Source: Nannobrachium achirus | Taxonomy: Eukaryota > Chordata > Actinopteri > Myctophiformes > Myctophidae | NCBI GenBank assembly: GCA_963921795.1 | Contig: OY997661.1 | Location: 36,207,470 to 36,271,469, forward strand | Length of the DNA: 64,000 bases | Direction of reading: 5' to 3' | Part shown: in pieces, positions 46,783 to 61,833 of the stretch | How positions within the stretch are numbered: the stretch's first letter is position 1 | How the letters are laid out: each line of letters begins with the position of its first letter | The notes under the pieces: generated by a model | Seen by the model: only the letters and a program-made list of their open reading frames with translations | Databases searched by the model: none | Told to the model about the DNA's origin: nothing | Translations under genes and position numbers: made by a program

Positions 46783-48095
46783 TCACATTGCAGTGTTTTT
46801 GTGGATGTTCTGGTGTCTTTTCAGTTGATCCGTTCTACTGAAGCTCTTGTCGCACTCTTCACAGTGGTAGGGTTCCTCACCAGTGTGCATTCTCTGGTGT
46901 CGTTTAAGACTGTTTATAGCAGAGAAGTGTTTTCCACACTGATCACATCCATAGGGTTTCTCACCAGTGTGAATTTTCTGGTGCCGTATTAATTCTGATG
47001 TTGTCTTAAACATGCTCCCACACTGGTCACAGTGGTATGGTTTAATTCCAGTGTGAATTCTCTGGTGTGATTTAAGGCTGGATATTTGAGAGAAATATGT
47101 TCCACACTGAACACATCCATAGGGTTTCTCACCAGTGTGAATTCTCTGGTGTATTTTAAGGTCTGTCTTTCTAGTGAAGTGTTCTCCACACTGATCACAT
47201 CCATATGGTTTCTCACCAGTGTGAATTCTCTGGTGTATTTTAAGGCCTGTCTTTCCAGTGAAGTGTTCTCCACACTGATCACATCCATATGGTTTCTCAC
47301 CAGTGTGAATTCGCTGGTGCTGTTTTAATGCATCATTCCTCTTAAACCTGCTCCCACACTGGTCACAGTGGTATGAGTGTTCTCCAGTATGGATTAACTG
47401 GTGTCTGTCAAGGTGGGATATTTGAGAGAAATATGTTCCACACTGAACACATCCATAGGGTTTCTCGCCAGTATGAATTCTTTTGTGCTGTATACATTCG
47501 GCATTCGTCTTAAACTTACTCCCACACTGGTCACAGTTGTATGGTTTTCCCCCAGTGTGAATTCTCTGGTGTGTTTTAAGGTTGTCCTTTCTAGTGAAGT
47601 GTTTTCCACACTGATCACAGCTGTGGTGTTTTGGTTTAGCCAAGCTTCTTTGTTCATTTATTGCTGGTATGACAGGGAAGCCAGGACGATGCAACACTGC
47701 ATTGGAAACAAAGACAAAGAGAAGACAGTTGAGAAGATTACATGATTTAGGATTTAACATCACAGTAAAACCTGCCTCATTTTATAGTCCAAGCTAAATT
47801 AACTAGTGATTACAAAATAATCCATGACAGACAACATCTCCAAATGCATATGTCTACATTATAATAAAAAAGAGTGAAATTAGCAGTACTGAATGCAATT
47901 GGGTTACAAAGTGATGCAAAACAAAATGTGAGATATTAGAAGAGACTAAATGTAACTAATACAAATCTAACCCACAACAATGTTAAAGAACAAATTAACA
48001 GACAAACAATCAAAGTATAACTTACAGATATCTCGAAGGCCTTTGGGTTCCTCCTGTTCGTCAGAATTGTTCCTGGTGCAGTCTAGAGAGTTCAT
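46783..48095 (-). CDS. C2H2 zinc-finger protein, 10 fingers (ZNF-F)
   Basis: Exon 1 (48,095-48,026), intron 329 bp, exon 2 (47,696-46,783). The predicted 327-aa protein is identical to ZNF-D. Offsets from ZNF-D are exactly 9,208 bp for exon 1, exon 2 and promoter, so no indel has occurred inside the gene. Upstream a one-base difference (aaaagcaaac instead of aaaatcaaac near 48,464) opens a longer frame on the minus strand that reads through promoter, leader exon and donor. It is a by-product and not an alternative start. Confidence 0.86.
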
Positions 48096-48186
48096 CTTCA
48101 CCTGAAGTCTGGAGTCCACAGTCAGTTCTGGTTGAAATGATTGATATCCTGGAGGGGTTGTGGAGACATTACAACTACACACTCTT

Positions 48187-48271
48187 CTTATACTAGAGAG
48201 CCTGAGGTGGAGCCTCAACTGCTTCAACGATTGGCCAAAGAGTAGAACAATAGAACCATCTGTCCACCAAT
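48187..48271 (-). promoter_or_regulatory. TATA/CCAAT promoter of ZNF-F
   Basis: TATAAG (48,192-48,187) and the two CCAAT boxes at the ZNF-D spacing. Confidence 0.6.
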
Positions 48272-49804
48272 CACAGCCTACTCGACTATTTAGGTTCAGT
48301 CTTCCTTTCAACACTACTTTAATCAAGTGTGAACATTGATATAAATACACAACTGTAAAGAAAACAAAGTTAAGTAGACCAATATACAAAGTACTAATAC
48401 ATACAAAGAATGACTTAAAATGTTCAGAAGAGAATGAGAAATTGAATGAAATTAAACCTAAAAAGCAAACAGTTAACCTGATTACTTGTTGTTCACAAGT
48501 TAACCTGATTACTTGTTGTTCACAAGTTAACCTGATTACTTGTTGGGTGGGTGTGACACTTGTCATTGATTGGTCTATAGCTTTACCATTCACATGTAAT
48601 TCGGTCAAAGAAGTGCACAGGGATGGTTTTACATTGTCATTAAAGGTCAGTCATTGTTTTGTCTGAAGATAACAGTATAGTGTTTAATGATGATGGCGCA
48701 TTGGCAAGTGATTGGTCTATAGCTTTTACATTCACACATGTGTATGCATTCACATTACAATTTAAAATGTTTGCTTTTCTCGACAACTCATGACATGCTG
48801 TTTTCTTTTACAAAACATACAAGTCTTGTCCTTCAAACGTGTATAATATCCACTGTCAGTGTATTTCCTTTCTGTAATGCCTTTTCAGTTGCCATGAAAA
48901 TTAGATCTTTAATTTTCTTTTCATTTTGTTATGAACATTTACAAAACATGAAGGGTCATTATTGTAGTCCAATTGTTCTAACATACAAAGTTATATAGCA
49001 TGTTACTGGGCCTGGACAACTCAACTCAACTGTTGAACTTGAACTAATTGTGTGTTAATTTATTTTTTATATTTCTACTGAATGTTCGTATTGTTCTGAG
49101 GATTACAATTAAGTATTGCACTACTGAATTTAGTATGAAAGGCCATTTATTTACAATGACAGACTGTTAATTCAGCCTGTTTTTGTTTAGTTAAAAACAC
49201 AATCAGTTTTCCAACAACACAATGCACAGCTTATAAGTCAAGAGTACATATAGGCATCATTTTTTTCATTACATTAAGTCAATTCATGGATACAAACATT
49301 CATGGAGTGGGATTTGTATTTCCTAAAGAGGACAAAGTAATGCAATATATTCAAAAATAGCAACTGGCTTCATCTTTTACATTAGAAAAACAGCAACTGG
49401 GTCCATCTTTTACATTGGAAAGCTTAAACAAAATGTTTGATGAGATATAGCCTAGAGAACTCAGTGGACAGTGGAGTATAATAGGTGTTGTTAGCGTTAG
49501 ACACTAGTGAGAATCATTTAGAGAATCTGAATATGAATGCATCAAATAGACAATACCCCAGTGGACAGTGGAGTATAATAGGTGTTGTTAGCGTTAGACA
49601 CTAGTGAGAATCATTTAGAGAATCTGAATATGAATGCATCAAATAGACAATACCGGTATATGTCAGTAATTTTACAAATGTTCTTTCACAAGTTAGCCTG
49701 ATAATGTGTTGGGTGGGTGTGTGGGTGTGAATCTTTACCATTCACATGTAATTCAGTCAAAGTAGTGGATAAGGATGGTGTTCCATTGTTATTAAAGGAG
49801 AGAC

Positions 49805-50010
49805 AGCCGCTGGCCGCCGCGTCCACGTCCATGGACGCGACCGTGGACGCGTCCATGGACGCGGCCGCGAAAAAAACGTCCGTGGACGCGAGGCCGCGTC
49901 CACGGACGCAAACGGCCGGCCGTCCCGGCCGTGGACGCGACCGTGGACGAGGCCGCGGCCGTGGACGCAAACGGCCGGCCGTGGACGGGTCCATGGACGA
50001 GGTCGCGAAA
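49805..50010. repeat. GC-rich minisatellite, short allele (unit 2)
   Basis: It lacks 40 bp (several gtggacgc units) relative to units 1 and 3, the clearest length difference between units outside the TG tracts. Confidence 0.9.
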
Positions 50011-50401
50011 AAAAGGCAGCGAAAAAGAAAAAAAAAGGTGTCTATTGTATGTATTTTTTGATGGAGAATTCAAATATGACCTTCTTTTTTGCATAGGACA
50101 ACTCTAACCTGCATCAATTGGTATTTTATAATTGCCAATTGTACCCTATCCATCTAAAAAACAAATTGGATGTCTATTGTATGTATTTTTTGATGGAGAA
50201 TTCAAATATTACCTTCTTTTTGGGATAGGACAACTCTAACCTGCATCAATTGGTATTTTATAATTGCCAATTGTACCCTATCCATCTCAAAAACAAATTG
50301 GATGTCTATTGTATGTATTTTTTGATGGGGAATTCAAATGTTACCTTCTTTTTTAGATATGACAACTCTGACCTGCATCAATTGGTGCATCAACCTACTT
50401 A

Positions 50402-50450
<49 letters not shown>

Positions 50451-51404
50451 CATCTATCCATCTATCTATCCATCTATTTATTTATACTTCACCTTTAGTC
50501 CAGAAGAGAGTTCAGCCTCAGGAACTTGCACACATGGAACTGTGTCATGACTGTGTCATGGAGCTAAAACAGAGCCATGTTAAATACTCACAATGACTCT
50601 GATGGACCAATCAGGGTGGTGGCGGGGGGAGGGATCAACAATAGACAGAAACTGGATAATGCTTTGTTAACTGTCCCACCTAAGTCCCTGCTAGTCTGAA
50701 CAAACATCACCTTCCCTCTCATAACACTACTACTACTACATTTATATAAAGCTGCTCTTGCATTTGAATTCAAGTCTGACACAAGTTAAGGTTAACTTAG
50801 GTAGTATTTCATTTTGCTGGCTTTTAGGGTCTGTGTGAGTGTGTAGGCTCACAAATTATTATAATTGTCATTAAGTGACTCTGAGATCTATCCATCCATC
50901 CATCCATCCATCCATCCATCCATCCATCCATCCATTTATTTATACTTACTGTTTACATTTTCTATAAATATTTATTTCTATATAAAACTCAGTTGTGTGG
51001 AGTTATTGTGTGCCTTTTCTTGTTGCTAAAGAGTCCATTTGTTCACTAGACATTAAATCAAGGTTACTATTTTGAGTTGAAGCTAAGTGTTTTATTGCTT
51101 TGTGGTTTAACATGATTTAAAAGGCAAATTCATTGTTATGGTTACTTTAGAAGACTGCTTTTGCATTCATGAGTTAAGAGAGCCAAGCTAATTCAAAGAG
51201 TTAGGTTAAAGGAACACAAAACATGACCTAACTCACAGCTGCCATTGGACAGACAGTTACAACATACTCTTATCTTTCACAGAACAGACAATTATCATTT
51301 ATTTGATCTATTTGAGACTATGTAGCTGCTCTAGGGGAAATAGAGCATTATATCAGCCTATTCAATTGATAATGACCAATGGGTGCCAGTTTCTAAGTAG
51401 TTAA

Positions 51405-51824
51405 AGCATATTAACATAACAATATATGTGGCCTAGACATGGACATTGCCCAATCAACTCGTAATCTACAGAAATGTCCACCACATCACACAGTATAAAA
51501 CCTAGTAGGCTTAGTGGATTACCTATGTTAAATCATGTCAGGTTAGTTTGGTTCAAGATTCAAGTATAATAATTTATGAGACAAAAATGTAAACAGCACA
51601 AATGTACAATCACATCTAGGCTAGAATGATAACATAAAGTCCTGACTACTCCTTGTTATTGTGGTCCTAAATACTACAATGATTAGTTTGGATGCATTGC
51701 TTCTATCATGTCCAATTAAAAATAAATACATTACATACATACAGAAATCTGCCTTCTCCTGTATTGTATTAGTGACATTCATTATAAATAGTAAAATAAC
51801 AGGACAGAGCAAAAAAGGCCTCTG
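51405..51824 (+). repeat. Left inverted-repeat arm (unit 2)
   Basis: Counterpart of 42,237-42,656. The right arm is 53,309-53,721. Confidence 0.92.
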
Positions 51825-51937
51825 TTGTGTCTTTATCTGATCACATGCAATCAGACACTCACACTGCACAGCAATACTTTATTACAGGCTCAAGGCCCAC
51901 AGGGTAAGAAGACCATACATTACAAAGATAATAATTA

Positions 51938-52830
<893 letters not shown>

Positions 52831-53308
52831 CTGAGGACAGCACAGGACAGGGAGAGAAAACACACACCTGATAAGAGCCAGATTCACACATTGATCAGCA
52901 TTTAAGTAACATCATCATTATTATTGTTGAGTCTGAAAAGAACAATACAATGTGATAGATCTTTACACATCTGACCCATAACATTATTAGCAATTCACAT
53001 GGTTACTATAATAGGTGAGTCTTCTAGCTTTTAAAAAAAATATATGTCATTAATTCTTTCTCTTACTAAGTGGAACATCCCACTTCTTAATTGTATATTA
53101 TTTGGAAAGGGTTGAGTAGCAAAATGTTTGCCATAAATTCAATGCTGAGTTGCATTTGTTTTCCTACATTTCCCCTTCAATGTATTATTACAATGTATTT
53201 ACTATTTCTTACTTAGGTCTACTTAACTTTGTATTTTTACATTATTATATTGATCAACATTAACACATAGTGTGTGTTAGGTTAGGTTAGTTGCAGAGGC
53301 CTTTTTTG

Positions 53309-53719
53309 CAGAGGCCTTTTTTGCTCTGTCCTGTTATTTTACTATTTATAATGAATGTCACTAATACAATACAGGAGAAGGCAGATTTCTGTATATGTAA
53401 TGTATTTATTTTTAATTGGACATGATAGAAGCAATGCATCCAAACTAATCATTGTAGTATTTAGGACCACAATAACAAGGAGTAGTCAGGACTTTATGTT
53501 ATCATTCTAGCCTAGATGTGATTGTACATTTGTGCACATTTTTGGCTCATAAATTATTATACTTGAACCTTGAACCAAACTAACCTGACATGATTTAACA
53601 TAGGTAATCCACTAAGCCTACTAGGTTTTATACTGTGTGATGTGGTGGACATTTCTGTAGATTACGAGTTGATTGGGCAATATCCATGTCTAGGCCACAT
53701 ATATTGTTATGTTAATATG

Positions 53720-53721
<2 letters not shown>
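53309..53721 (-). repeat. Right inverted-repeat arm (unit 2)
   Basis: It ends exactly at the junction with unit 3's TG repeat, as unit 1's arm does with unit 2's. Confidence 0.92.
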
Positions 53722-53754
<33 letters not shown>

Positions 53755-54656
53755 TGAGTGAGTGAGTGAGTGAGTGAGAGAGTGAGAATGTATTGTGTGT
53801 GAGAGAAAGAGGAAGGAGGAAGAGAGAGAGAGAAAAAGTATTTATTGTTGTGTGTGTGTGTGAGAGAGAGAGGGAGGGGAGAGAGAAATAGTGTGTGTGT
53901 GTGTGTGTGCGTGCGTGCGTGCATGCGTGTGAGACACATTGTATTGTATTGTAAATGGATTTTATTTTTCTATATTTATAGGTAGTGGTTCGTGCAGAGG
54001 AGCCTGCTGACTTCCCTTTGGAGAACTGAAAACTTTCCTTGGCCTGCCTGCTGTTTCTGACCGGCCTCATCTCAACTCACACGTGCACGCACGCAGCCTC
54101 TGAACTGTGAACATGCACATGCACACGAGCATGCATGCAGACTCTGAACTGTGAACGTGCACACGTACAGGCGCACGCATGCACGCGCGCAGACACACAA
54201 TGTGAGAAACAATGTGAACAAGCCAGAGAAACACTGAACTAGCAAGAATACACTTGATTGAAAACGGTAAAGAAACAAAATAAAAAACACTTATTTGTCT
54301 TATTCTTTTGTATTTCTTTGAAGGAAAAATACTGTAAATACAATATTGAAGTCATTGAAATCAAAGCTAAAAAGATCAAGTGAGTTTTCAGCCTGATACA
54401 GTATCATTCACTAAAAGCTGTTTTTCTCAAAACAAGGTCTAAAAAGGGGTCATTTTTGGCCGTTTTTTTTTTGTCTGGCCTATAAATACAGAAGCGAACA
54501 TCGTAGAAACATGGTTCTTGGACCGGGTGAAACTAGAGAATCTCCTCTTTCATTCGATGTGTTGTGTGATTTTGTCACGATAAAACTGAATGCGGAGGCT
54601 GTCTTCGAAGGCTATTCTATTGAGACATTTAGATCATGTGTAGGTGAGACATGACC

Positions 54657-54723
54657 CGAAACAGATAGTGTCAAACACTATCTGTTTCGTGGTTCTGTTT
54701 ATTTAGAGAATAAACAGAACCAC
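54657..54723. repeat. Twin hairpins (unit 3 copy)
   Basis: Third copy of the pair first seen at 36,291-36,357, unchanged. Confidence 0.9.
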
Positions 54724-55538
54724 TGTATCCACTCATCCACATAAATGTTTCTGCAATTCATCAATGTCTTGTCTACGTTCACCACACTGACATGTGCTAC
54801 ACACATGCATATATCTTATCTTAAATGCATTTCCCAAATCTGGATGTGATTGATGACTTAATATTCAGACAAAATAATATGTGTAACACTGTGTTTCACA
54901 TTGTAGTTAATGTAGCCTAATTCCATTTGGACTGGAATGTTTGATGGATTTATATTTTGACTTAAGTGCAGGATCAATAAAATCTAAACGTTATACTGTA
55001 TATGATCATCTGATGTGATTAAATCACGTAGGCCTATGTTGTTTTGCTAACAACAGTATCCTCTGTTAAACAAAGAAGGACAAAACTTTATTCTGTTTAC
55101 TCATATTTAGACTAGGTGACTAAAAGAGTGATTTCATGGCGTGTCATGTTTTCTCTGAGGTGAACTATCTCAGGATTTAAACATGTGTGATGTCTCCTGA
55201 AATGGAACACTATATATTTATCAAATCATTCTACTACAATCATTCTGCTACAATGTTTACAACCTTTTAAAGGTCTGTCTTTGTCATTGTTTTCTAAGGA
55301 ACAGTGGTGTGTGATTTTACACAATGCTGTACCCACTCTTGCTATATGGCAATGTAAACGTATGTTTTATCATGCCAATAAACTCCTTTGAATTGAATTG
55401 TGTAATGATGATGGCTCAGTGTGGTCAGTGATTGGTCTATAGCTTTGACATTCACATTATTGCAGTCGGTAAACATAACAAAGGGACATCAAGTAGGTCC
55501 TAATAAATAACAAGACAGGAATGTATCTTATTTCAATG

Positions 55539-55544
55539 TTTATT
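55539..55544 (-). terminator. Polyadenylation signal of ZNF-H
   Basis: AATAAA at the homologous position. Confidence 0.6.
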
Positions 55545-55940
55545 ACGTTCAAGCAGAAAATCCACCACATTCAGGTACTTTTTCCCCCACACATCTACTG
55601 TATTGTATAATAAATAAACGTATATACATTTCAGTTTATCAGTTGTATTAAACAACTAGAAATGGTTGCTCAGTACATATCTGCACCAGGCCGGATGCAT
55701 GATGTATGACTCCATATTTGGACATGGTTTCAGTGTAATCTGACCTCATTGAAATTTTCAATATAAAATGAACTCTAAAAAGTTAAAAATCAACATTATG
55801 AAAAAATGCAGGGTGTGGTCTGTCCAGCAGTTTACTGACCGAATACAGACATACAAATACACACAGGCAAAAAATAAAGAATATGAGAAAAATAACAGCC
55901 CTTGTCATCAGCCTAGGATAACACTAAGAAATATACAGTA

Positions 55941-57253
55941 TCACATTGCAGTGTTTTTGTGGATGTTCTGGTGTCTTTTCAGTTGATCCGTTCTACTGAA
56001 GCTCTTGTCGCACTCTTCACAGTGGTAGGGTTCCTCACCAGTGTGCATTCTCTGGTGTCGTTTAAGACTGTTTATAGCAGAGAAGTGTTTTCCACACTGA
56101 TCACATCCATAGGGTTTCTCACCAGTGTGAATTTTCTGGTGCCGTATTAATTCTGATGTTGTCTTAAACATGCTCCCACACTGGTCACAGTGGTATGGTT
56201 TAATTCCAGTGTGAATTCTCTGGTGTGATTTAAGGCTGGATATTTGAGAGAAATATGTTCCACACTGAACACATCCATAGGGTTTCTCACCAGTGTGAAT
56301 TCTCTGGTGTATTTTAAGGTCTGTCTTTCTAGTGAAGTGTTCTCCACACTGATCACATCCATATGGTTTCTCACCAGTGTGAATTCTCTGGTGTATTTTA
56401 AGGCCTGTCTTTCCAGTGAAGTGTTCTCCACACTGATCACATCCATATGGTTTCTCACCAGTGTGAATTCGCTGGTGCTGTTTTAATGCATCATTCCTCT
56501 TAAACCTGCTCCCACACTGGTCACAGTGGTATGAGTGTTCTCCAGTATGGATTAACTGGTGTCTGTCAAGGTGGGATATTTGAGAGAAATATGTTCCACA
56601 CTGAACACATCCATAGGGTTTCTCGCCAGTATGAATTCTTTTGTGCTGTATACATTCGGCATTCGTCTTAAACTTACTCCCACACTGGTCACAGTTGTAT
56701 GGTTTTCCCCCAGTGTGAATTCTCTGGTGTGTTTTAAGGTTGTCCTTTCTAGTGAAGTGTTTTCCACACTGATCACAGCTGTGGTGTTTTGGTTTAGCCA
56801 AGCTTCTTTGTTCATTTATTGCTGGTATGACAGGGAAGCCAGGACGATGCAACACTGCATTGGAAACAAAGACAAAGAGAAGACAGTTGAGAAGATTACA
56901 TGATTTAGGATTTAACATCACAGTAAAACCTGCCTCATTTTATAGTCCAAGCTAAATTAACTAGTGATTACAAAATAATCCATGACAGACAACATCTCCA
57001 AATGCATATGTCTACATTATAATAAAAAAGAGTGAAATTAGCAGTACTGAATGCAATTGGGTTACAAAGTGATGCAAAACAAAATGTGAGATATTAGAAG
57101 AGACTAAATGTAACTAATACAAATCTAACCCACAACAATGTTAAAGAACAAATTAACAGACAAACAATCAAAGTATAACTTACAGATATCTCGAAGGCCT
57201 TTGGGTTCCTCCTGTTCGTCAGAATTGTTCCTGGTGCAGTCTAGAGAGTTCAT
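55941..57253 (-). CDS. C2H2 zinc-finger protein, 10 fingers (ZNF-H)
   Basis: Exon 1 (57,253-57,184), intron 329 bp, exon 2 (56,854-55,941), product identical to ZNF-D. It is the last copy in the window with its full 3' UTR and own polyadenylation signal. The flanking minisatellite resembles unit 1 and not its immediate neighbour unit 2, so the unit order by descent may not follow the physical order. Confidence 0.86.
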
Positions 57254-57344
57254 CTTCACCTGAAGTCTGGAGTCCACAGTCAGTTCTGGTTGAAATGATT
57301 GATATCCTGGAGGGGTTGTGGAGACATTACAACTACACACTCTT

Positions 57345-57429
57345 CTTATACTAGAGAGCCTGAGGTGGAGCCTCAACTGCTTCAACGATTGGCCAAAGAG
57401 TAGAACAATAGAACCATCTGTCCACCAAT
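57345..57429 (-). promoter_or_regulatory. TATA/CCAAT promoter of ZNF-H
   Basis: TATAAG (57,350-57,345) with both CCAAT boxes conserved. Confidence 0.6.
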
Positions 57430-58962
57430 CACAGCCTACTCGACTATTTAGGTTCAGTCTTCCTTTCAACACTACTTTAATCAAGTGTGAACATTGATAT
57501 AAATACACAACTGTAAAGAAAACAAAGTTAAGTAGACCAATATACAAAGTACTAATACATACAAAGAATGACTTAAAATGTTCAGAAGAGAATGAGAAAT
57601 TGAATGAAATTAAACCTAAAAAGCAAACAGTTAACCTGATTACTTGTTGTTCACAAGTTAACCTGATTACTTGTTGTTCACAAGTTAACCTGATTACTTG
57701 TTGGGTGGGTGTGACACTTGTCATTGATTGGTCTATAGCTTTACCATTCACATGTAATTCGGTCAAAGAAGTGCACAGGGATGGTTTTACATTGTCATTA
57801 AAGGTCAGTCATTGTTTTGTCTGAAGATAACAGTATAGTGTTTAATGATGATGGCGCATTGGCAAGTGATTGGTCTATAGCTTTTACATTCACACATGTG
57901 TATGCATTCACATTACAATTTAAAATGTTTGCTTTTCTCGACAACTCATGACATGCTGTTTTCTTTTACAAAACATACAAGTCTTGTCCTTCAAACGTGT
58001 ATAATATCCACTGTCAGTGTATTTCCTTTCTGTAATGCCTTTTCAGTTGCCATGAAAATTAGATCTTTAATTTTCTTTTCATTTTGTTATGAACATTTAC
58101 AAAACATGAAGGGTCATTATTGTAGTCCAATTGTTCTAACATACAAAGTTATATAGCATGTTACTGGGCCTGGACAACTCAACTCAACTGTTGAACTTGA
58201 ACTAATTGTGTGTTAATTTATTTTTTATATTTCTACTGAATGTTCGTATTGTTCTGAGGATTACAATTAAGTATTGCACTACTGAATTTAGTATGAAAGG
58301 CCATTTATTTACAATGACAGACTGTTAATTCAGCCTGTTTTTGTTTAGTTAAAAACACAATCAGTTTTCCAACAACACAATGCACAGCTTATAAGTCAAG
58401 AGTACATATAGGCATCATTTTTTTCATTACATTAAGTCAATTCATGGATACAAACATTCATGGAGTGGGATTTGTATTTCCTAAAGAGGACAAAGTAATG
58501 CAATATATTCAAAAATAGCAACTGGCTTCATCTTTTACATTAGAAAAACAGCAACTGGGTCCATCTTTTACATTGGAAAGCTTAAACAAAATGTTTGATG
58601 AGATATAGCCTAGAGAACTCAGTGGACAGTGGAGTATAATAGGTGTTGTTAGCGTTAGACACTAGTGAGAATCATTTAGAGAATCTGAATATGAATGCAT
58701 CAAATAGACAATACCCCAGTGGACAGTGGAGTATAATAGGTGTTGTTAGCGTTAGACACTAGTGAGAATCATTTAGAGAATCTGAATATGAATGCATCAA
58801 ATAGACAATACCGGTATATGTCAGTAATTTTACAAATGTTCTTTCACAAGTTAGCCTGATAATGTGTTGGGTGGGTGTGTGGGTGTGAATCTTTACCATT
58901 CACATGTAATTCAGTCAAAGTAGTGGATAAGGATGGTGTTCCATTGTTATTAAAGGAGAGAC

Positions 58963-59208
58963 AGCCGCTGGCCGCCGCGTCCACGTCCATGGACGCGACC
59001 GTGGACGCGTCCATGGACGCGGCCGCGAAAAAAACGTCCGTGGACGCGAGGCCGCGTCCACGGACGCAAACGGCCGGCCGTCCCGGCCGTGGACGCGACC
59101 GTGGACGCGGCCGTGGACGCAGACGGCCGGGGACGCGGCCGTGGACGAGGCCGCGGCCGTGGACGCAAACGGCCGGCCGTGGACGGGTCCATGGACGAGG
59201 TCGCGAAA
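58963..59208. repeat. GC-rich minisatellite, long allele (unit 3)
   Basis: Same length and order of variant units as 40,597-40,842. Confidence 0.9.
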
Positions 59209-59599
59209 AAAAGGCAGCGAAAAAGAAAAAAAAAGGTGTCTATTGTATGTATTTTTTGATGGAGAATTCAAATATGACCTTCTTTTTTGCATAGGACAAC
59301 TCTAACCTGCATCAATTGGTATTTTATAATTGCCAATTGTACCCTATCCATCTAAAAAACAAATTGGATGTCTATTGTATGTATTTTTTGATGGAGAATT
59401 CAAATATTACCTTCTTTTTGGGATAGGACAACTCTAACCTGCATCAATTGGTATTTTATAATTGCCAATTGTACCCTATCCATCTCAAAAACAAATTGGA
59501 TGTCTATTGTATGTATTTTTTGATGGGGAATTCAAATGTTACCTTCTTTTTTAGATATGACAACTCTGACCTGCATCAATTGGTGCATCAACCTACTTA

Positions 59600-59648
<49 letters not shown>

Positions 59649-60602
59649 CATCTATCCATCTATCTATCCATCTATTTATTTATACTTCACCTTTAGTCCA
59701 GAAGAGAGTTCAGCCTCAGGAACTTGCACACATGGAACTGTGTCATGACTGTGTCATGGAGCTAAAACAGAGCCATGTTAAATACTCACAATGACTCTGA
59801 TGGACCAATCAGGGTGGTGGCGGGGGGAGGGATCAACAATAGACAGAAACTGGATAATGCTTTGTTAACTGTCCCACCTAAGTCCCTGCTAGTCTGAACA
59901 AACATCACCTTCCCTCTCATAACACTACTACTACTACATTTATATAAAGCTGCTCTTGCATTTGAATTCAAGTCTGACACAAGTTAAGGTTAACTTAGGT
60001 AGTATTTCATTTTGCTGGCTTTTAGGGTCTGTGTGAGTGTGTAGGCTCACAAATTATTATAATTGTCATTAAGTGACTCTGAGATCTATCCATCCATCCA
60101 TCCATCCATCCATCCATCCATCCATCCATCCATTTATTTATACTTACTGTTTACATTTTCTATAAATATTTATTTCTATATAAAACTCAGTTGTGTGGAG
60201 TTATTGTGTGCCTTTTCTTGTTGCTAAAGAGTCCATTTGTTCACTAGACATTAAATCAAGGTTACTATTTTGAGTTGAAGCTAAGTGTTTTATTGCTTTG
60301 TGGTTTAACATGATTTAAAAGGCAAATTCATTGTTATGGTTACTTTAGAAGACTGCTTTTGCATTCATGAGTTAAGAGAGCCAAGCTAATTCAAAGAGTT
60401 AGGTTAAAGGAACACAAAACATGACCTAACTCACAGCTGCCATTGGACAGACAGTTACAACATACTCTTATCTTTCACAGAACAGACAATTATCATTTAT
60501 TTGATCTATTTGAGACTATGTAGCTGCTCTAGGGGAAATAGAGCATTATATCAGCCTATTCAATTGATAATGACCAATGGGTGCCAGTTTCTAAGTAGTT
60601 AA

Positions 60603-61022
60603 AGCATATTAACATAACAATATATGTGGCCTAGACATGGACATTGCCCAATCAACTCGTAATCTACAGAAATGTCCACCACATCACACAGTATAAAACC
60701 TAGTAGGCTTAGTGGATTACCTATGTTAAATCATGTCAGGTTAGTTTGGTTCAAGATTCAAGTATAATAATTTATGAGACAAAAATGTAAACAGCACAAA
60801 TGTACAATCACATCTAGGCTAGAATGATAACATAAAGTCCTGACTACTCCTTGTTATTGTGGTCCTAAATACTACAATGATTAGTTTGGATGCATTGCTT
60901 CTATCATGTCCAATTAAAAATAAATACATTACATACATACAGAAATCTGCCTTCTCCTGTATTGTATTAGTGACATTCATTATAAATAGTAAAATAACAG
61001 GACAGAGCAAAAAAGGCCTCTG
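60603..61022 (+). repeat. Left inverted-repeat arm (unit 3, unpaired)
   Basis: Counterpart of 42,237-42,656. Its inverted partner was removed by the 61,687 deletion, so it can no longer fold back locally. Confidence 0.9.
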
Positions 61023-61135
61023 TTGTGTCTTTATCTGATCACATGCAATCAGACACTCACACTGCACAGCAATACTTTATTACAGGCTCAAGGCCCACAG
61101 GGTAAGAAGACCATACATTACAAAGATAATAATTA

Positions 61136-61687
<552 letters not shown>

Positions 61688-61833
61688 ATTATGAAAAAAT
61701 GCAGGGTGTGGTCTGTCCAGCAGTTTACTGACCGAATACAGACATACAAATACACACAGGCAAAAAATAAAGAATATGAGAAAAATAACAGCCCTTGTCA
61801 TCAGCCTAGGATAACACTAAGAAATATACAGTA

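Noticed and set aside
47967-48608. 213-codon minus-strand frame containing the leader MNSLDCTRNN (also at 57,125 and 63,018)
   Set aside because: It runs through the TATA and CCAAT boxes, the leader exon and the splice donor. Unit 1 lacks the upstream part because of one base difference.
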